Shown here: positions 58,765 through 64,000 of the stretch, in pieces | How positions within the stretch are numbered: position 1 is the stretch's first letter | Layout of the letters: each line of letters starts with the position of its first letter | Assembly: GCA_950295325.1 (NCBI GenBank) | Contig: OX485809.1 | Coordinates: 40,269,081-40,333,080, forward strand | From: Polytrichum commune | Lineage: Eukaryota; Streptophyta; Polytrichopsida; Polytrichales; Polytrichaceae | Length of the DNA stretch: 64,000 nucleotides | Reading direction: 5' to 3' | The notes under the pieces: generated by a model | Seen by the model: the letters and a program-made list of their open reading frames with translations, nothing else | What the model was told of the DNA's origin: nothing | Database searches by the model: none | Made by a program: the position numbers and the translations under genes

Positions 58765-58887
58765 ATTGGCCGCGAATTCGTCGATATGATTTCTTTCGCT
58801 GGCTACTTCGGTGGTGATAATTGTACCATGCTGAAACCATGGAAGGAGCATTGAGTCCTTCCTGGTTCTGTGTAGATGCTCGAGTTG

Positions 58888-58893
58888 AATAAA
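58888..58893 (+). terminator. Poly(A) signal of LHCB copy 2
   Basis: AATAAA 124 bp after the stop codon, in the 3' UTR block shared with copy 1. Confidence 0.7.
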
Positions 58894-58899
58894 ATTTTC

Positions 58900-60334
58900 T
58901 ATCTCCCCTGGGAGATTGTCCAGTCATCGAACGTACATGTTTCTCAATGTGTTAAAGCTTTATGTGCATCGTGTCCTAACTAGGGCACGCCATGCTAGGT
59001 TGTCAATATCTTTCAGAATGTTGCATGTTACATCATTTGTTGTTGATTTCTGAATATCTAATTGAATGCGTATAGGAGATGTGAAAATACGGAAGTGCCA
59101 AATTTAGAGGTCACAAATCGCAGTTGCTGTGCACATAGATTTTCCTTGTTCTACTCTTCCTTCATCACAATTCAACTTATATTCCAAAATCACTCAAACC
59201 GATGGTTGGGGTCAACATATGTCGTATAACGTGGAATTTGGGCGTCATCAACCACATGTAAAACGAACCAGGAATTGGCGTCGCTGATAGTCGTTTCCTC
59301 GAAAATCTCGTACCATGTGAGGTTGCAGAGCTATAAACTAAACAGAATATGGAAGGTGAAATGTATGCTCTATAACATATCTTTGACCAACATCACGATT
59401 CTGGACTCAGATAAATCTTTGCCACAAACTGCCGAAAGTACCCATTGCTTTGAAGTTGATCAATTATCTATCCTGAGAATTTGTGAGCTGGTACAGATTG
59501 GCCATGAGGACGCCACAAGATTGTTTTAGGGTTTTGTTCATGTTGTACTCAGCCCGATGGAAGCCCATCTGCTGCAAAGCTGAAATCTGAGATGCTCGTC
59601 TCGGATATGGGATGCTCTCCATTCCACTAAAAATGAAATATGGGCTTTGCTTGATTGCACAAATCACACATGCTGCCATGGTGGAAATTGCTAGTGCTCC
59701 TAACTTGCTTGAGCAATTTTGGTGTGTGCAAGTTGAGAAATTATGAACTGCTACATAAACTCGAGCTTGTTTCTAACAGGGTAAGAAGGCAAAGTTGTGA
59801 AGATCTCACAATACATGTATACATAGTATTTTTATTATTAGAAGTTTCTACACTCAATTGTATCCGATGCACTTAGCTTTTGCTGCAGAGTTCAGATCTG
59901 ACATAAAGTATTGTCTTTTTCAGATTTAGAAATTGTGGCAGCTGGTGGGCATGCTCTCAAAGTAGTTTGGTTTCCATGCCAATGAGCAACACGGTTTCTG
60001 ATTGCACAGATTACTTACAAATGCATGCTTCCCAAGTGGCCACTTCGGATCCTGCTTCAAATCTGATGCCCAATCCATTGCAACAGAGCAATTGTTAGAA
60101 GATGTCGATAATATCACATAAGCTTAACCCAATGCAAGGCATGTGATGCCCTTTTGTTGTGTTCTGTGCATGCAGACTTCATTCACAACCACAACATGTG
60201 CTAAACTGACGACTAAATCTAAAACTTAAACCGATGAATCTAAAGGAAGGTGTGTATGTCATGGTAAGTTTCAACTCATAGTTGACGAAAGGTAGATGTG
60301 TCTTATTCGTTGACTTATCTTAATCGGGCATTTG
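58900..60334. other. No confident gene; exon-like minus-strand frames
   Basis: Several minus-strand stretches stay open for 30-50 codons next to splice-like sites, at about 60117-60020, 59679-59475 and 59330-59185. None matches a family I know. They could be parts of a multi-exon minus-strand gene or chance. Confidence 0.3.
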
Positions 60335-60525
60335 TATTTGAGTGGTGTGTGGTTAAGTGTGGCTTTAAGGGGAGAGAGAGAGAAAAAAAAAAAAAAAAAG
60401 TCTGAAAGAAATTAGACTACGTGTTCATAATATGCTGGCTATTCTAGATTTACTAGTCAACATAAAAAAGAAAAAGGAGGGAGGGAGGGGGGGGGGGGAT
60501 GTGTATGACCATTTAGGAGGTACAA
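60335..60525 (+). repeat. Dispersed repeat family R1, copy 5
   Basis: Shares TTGAGTGGTGTGTGGTTAAG, AAATTAGACTACGTG, ATAATATGCTGGCTATTC and TGACCATTTA with the other copies. It contains an A run (60386-60399) and a G run (60487-60499). Confidence 0.6.
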
Positions 60526-60703
60526 GAACCTTCCATTGACAACCTAAAGTCGGAGTTGGCTTATGTCCTATGTGATGAACTCCGGGGTGCTTATCCATTA
60601 AAGTTTCAATCACTATTTTTGGGCATATACTATACATATACATTTCAAAAATTATATTTCAACACTAGGCTTGAACTAAACATGTTTCTTCATATTTGTA
60701 GTA

Positions 60704-61094
60704 CACTAGATATTGTTTAGTGTCACCAATTCTATGTCTTGCTCAATGTTAATTGTAAACCACCTATGTAGTGTCACCAACAGTAATTGTAAACCTAACA
60801 TTATATGCCAATCCTTGTAAAAAAAGAAAATTTGGGCATCGTAGAGTTCCAATATTGCAATTTATGTCATTTACTAAGTGATTTTTCATCCAAATTCCAA
60901 TCATCCATTTCAACATCTCATTCAAAAATATTAGGATAAAGAATTGCCAAACTTTGTTTCAATAATTGGCATGCATTTCGTTCAAAATTTCAATCAACCA
61001 TGACAATACTTGTAAACCTATTCATAAAAAAATGTCATAGAAGGTTACCAGAGTGACATAAAATACCATATGATACTAGATACAATATTTAATG
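60704..61094. mobile_element. TA-target MITE family, copy F
   Basis: 391 bp, starts CACTAGATATTGTTTAGTG and ends ACAATATTTAATG, flanked by TA (60702-60703, 61095-61096). The interior matches copies C and D (CATCCAAATTCCAATCATCC, GTAAACCACCTATGTAGTG). Confidence 0.78.
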
Positions 61095-61096
61095 TA

Positions 61097-63840
61097 GTTG
61101 TGTTGGAGTATGTGGAGGTGTAGGGACAGATTGAAAAGAGATAAAGTGAAGAGGAGGAGATAAATTGCTTATAGGCATATAGGTTGAGTTTGTTTTACTT
61201 CACTTGGGTTTTTCCTCACCCAACCTTGCCTAATAGTGATAGAATTTGCAAACAACTTTGAACCACTTGTAAAGTGCACATGTTCACACCGTGGTACACC
61301 GGAAGAAAACTTGTTCATTACAACCATCCATTATGACACATGACAAGAAAATGCACAAACAAATCAATTTTGGGTATCATCCAAAGGGTTTTGGTTGCTA
61401 ATCATCCAAAAATTGCAACCAAAATGAATTATTTATGTATTTTCTTGCCATGGGTAACCATTTAAAGCCCATCTACCTTAACAAAATTCTTTTCAGGTTG
61501 GCCCAAGTTTCTAACACTCCAAATAGGTTTGTGGAAAAATACTTCCATCCATTTCATTGAAAATTAATTCATGTGAGCATGTTTTCATCCATTTGAATAA
61601 GCAGATCATGTTTGCCCATTCAAACAACTATACATTATGATTTTTTTCAAAACTTCTACATCTTCTAAGTTTTACTTAAACTTTTGTTGTCAGAGGGTTC
61701 AATCCAATGGATTGGGAGCTTTCATACCACTCTTGATGTCAAAAGCGGCAATGCAATCCACTATCACCAACATGTTTTATAGTCAACCAATTGTATGTGG
61801 AAACCAACTCCATTCTAAAGATTTAAGAAATAAAATTCTCTTTGTTTCAACAAATTGAGAAGATCTAATGGTTGCAAAGCCAAATTTTTCAAGTTGGGGC
61901 AACTAGTATTTTTCTAAACTTGGATAACATGATGGATGAGTGATTTAAGTTTAAAAGAAGAATAAACATTTAGTACACATATGCAAGAATTTGAGTTTTC
62001 AAATTTGGAGTTCATATGCCACTAAATCTAGAGGTGGTCAAAGTTCATTGACTGGATGATGAATGCCTCTCATATTGAGCTTAAATGCCAATTTTGAAAC
62101 ATGTTTGGTTCGAGGTGTTGCCCACATGACCATGTTAAAAATGCTTGATCATGCAATACTACTTAAAACAACCACAAAGATGCATACAAGAGAATTGGCC
62201 GAGTTGTTTAATTCATTCAGCTGACCAAGTTGTTTAATTCTAACACGAAGTTGATACCCTACATTAAAGGTTTATTTGAAGGATATCATGTTTCGTGGAT
62301 GATAATTTTGGAGAACCTAATTTTGTAATTTACACAATCCTTGATTTAATGTCACTTATGTATAAGATTGTGGAGTTAATGTGACGGTAATCTAAGGATC
62401 ATTCTAAGGTACAAACTAGAAATGGTTACAACAAGTACACGTGGGAAATAATAAGAAAAAGTCAAGTTTCCTAAAGAACTCCTCATAGGCCTCTCACCAA
62501 ATTTAGCAAAGAACGTGGAAACAAGTATAAGGTGGCACATATTACATGTGATTAAAAAATTTGAAGACTATTTAGAATGAAAAATTTACAATCTCTAACA
62601 TGTTATAAGCTTGTAAAAACATTAGTCGAATAAAAACACATGCTCTCTTTCAAAACCTTTGGATGAGCCTACCCCCATACTATGCAACCCGGATGAAACC
62701 CAAGGGGAAGGCGGGCATGGAGCTACTTGGTGGGGAGATTTCAATCTATCACAAGGCAATAATAACAACACCCCCCACTACCAATGCAAGGGCATCTACA
62801 CATTTTGATTCAACAATGTGGCCTCCCGCATGCACAATAGGTTTGTGAAGACCAACCTTGTCATACCAATGATTATAACATGCGTGACTTTGCATATGGA
62901 CAATCTATACATACACAACTTGGATTGCATAGTGGGGCTAAGTATAGCCCCCCATTCATCCCCCCTACCCCATGCAGGGTTTGAGCAACTAGGTTGTCAT
63001 AATGAAATTAGACATGTTGGTGGTCTAGACTGACTAACTTGAATCAAAATGTGTAGATGTGGAGTTTCATTCAAATTCCATAGAATATACCCCACATGTG
63101 GAATTTCATTATGACACCTACTAGAACTTCCCCATGTGCTTCTCCCTCATCCATGATGCCAGTAACTCGCAAAATCACACATCCCATCAACAACGATCGG
63201 GAAAATCATGAACCCACTATACATACGAAGAAGGTTGATTGATGCTATGTATTCTTATACAATCCAAGTTCAATATTTGAATCAGTGAACATTGCAATTT
63301 CAGACTGAATGTGAGAAAAATGTGGAAATATTCCGTGAGATATTAGTAGTCCCACAGGACATTGGTATGGATATGAATAATGTTATGTTTTAGTTCTAGA
63401 GTTGGAGTAAAATATTTCCGATCCCACATAACATAACAAGCATGCCTTGCTAAATAATGTTATGGAAGTCCACAAGGGATGTCACGTGCCACATCGAGGG
63501 AAGCTTACTTGAGTCACCATAACTCTTTGTTATCTCACCTTCAAGTCCAAAATGTGGCATGAGGGGAGTGGATGACATCCACGCTTTCATCCACAATCCA
63601 CCCTCCCTTACTTTCGTAAATTCGCATCCTGTTTCATTTCCTGCTCCACGTGCATTATCTCATCTCTCAAACTTGGGGTTTCAAATTCCTCTCTCTCTCT
63701 CTGCTCCTCCTCCGTTGCCCCCTTGCCAAGAAGAAGAAGAAGAACTCCGGTCTCTGGGGGAGGCTGGAGTGACTAGAGTGTTTGTTCGTGGAACATCCTC
63801 CCCTTGCCAATAATATATGTAACCTTGTGATCGGGAAGAA
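61097..63840. other. Intergenic, no gene recognised
   Basis: AT-rich without exon-like sequence. R2 copy 3, reversed, lies at about 63725-63800 (AAGAAGAAGAACTCCGGTCTC, GGAGTGACTAGAGTG). The ORF at 63559-63813 overlaps this repeat and is not considered a gene. Confidence 0.5.
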
Positions 63841-64000
63841 CCGGCAGTTAGTTACAGATGAACCGGTTGAGTTTGAGGAATAAGTGGTTGAAGTTCAAGA
63901 CTGTAGGAAAATTACCCATCATTTTAATGGAATTTATAGAAGAATACACCCCAATTTAATAAAGGAAAACCGGAGGATGTGAACATGTAAGCGGTTGGAC

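Noticed and set aside
1-64000. tRNA genes, CRISPR arrays, operons
   Set aside because: No B-box/cloverleaf combination was convincing, the repeats are not direct repeats with unique spacers, and the gene structure is eukaryotic.

Overview
This is nuclear DNA of a land plant. It has intron-split genes, GT-AG introns, TATA boxes, AATAAA signals and abundant short DNA transposons. An intact 10-exon gene for a sperm-tail PG-rich repeat (SHIPPO/STPG) protein suggests a plant with flagellated sperm (bryophyte, lycophyte, fern or similar). The species cannot be fixed from the sequence alone.

Layout. 1-4.5 kb: no gene; one hAT-like MITE and a decayed ~170 bp tandem repeat. 5.1-12.9 kb (+): an 8-exon PHD-finger/homeodomain regulator of the HAT3.1 type, with a ~150 bp satellite inside intron 6. 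15.0, 31.2 and 39.4 kb (+): three near-identical copies of a small secreted glycine-rich protein gene, each in a larger duplicated segment with promoter and 3' flank. 17.2-18.7 kb (-): remnant of a UDP-glycosyltransferase. 23.7-28.0 kb (+): the STPG gene. 33.4-33.8 kb (-): two exons of a CcmH-like cytochrome c maturation protein, apparently without its C-terminal exon. 44.6-48.3 kb (+): a plastid chalcone-isomerase-like fatty-acid-binding protein (FAP3 type), followed 200 bp downstream by a 4.1 kb decayed hAT transposon. 53.6-54.7 kb: a complete-ended Tigger/pogo-like element carrying only the C-terminal part of a transposase. 55.4-58.8 kb (+): two tandem LHCB2-type LHCII genes whose mature proteins are identical. 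58.9-64.0 kb: no gene recognised with confidence.

The genes do not form one pathway. The LHCB pair and FAP3 act in plastids (light harvesting, fatty-acid/flavonoid-related metabolism). The PHD-homeodomain protein is nuclear, CcmH is mitochondrial, STPG is axonemal, and the glycine-rich proteins are secreted. Much of the rest is transposon history. Because segments are duplicated, several insertions can be read directly against an empty paralogous site within the window. The most distinctive loci are the secreted glycine-rich triplet and the conversion-like LHCB pair.
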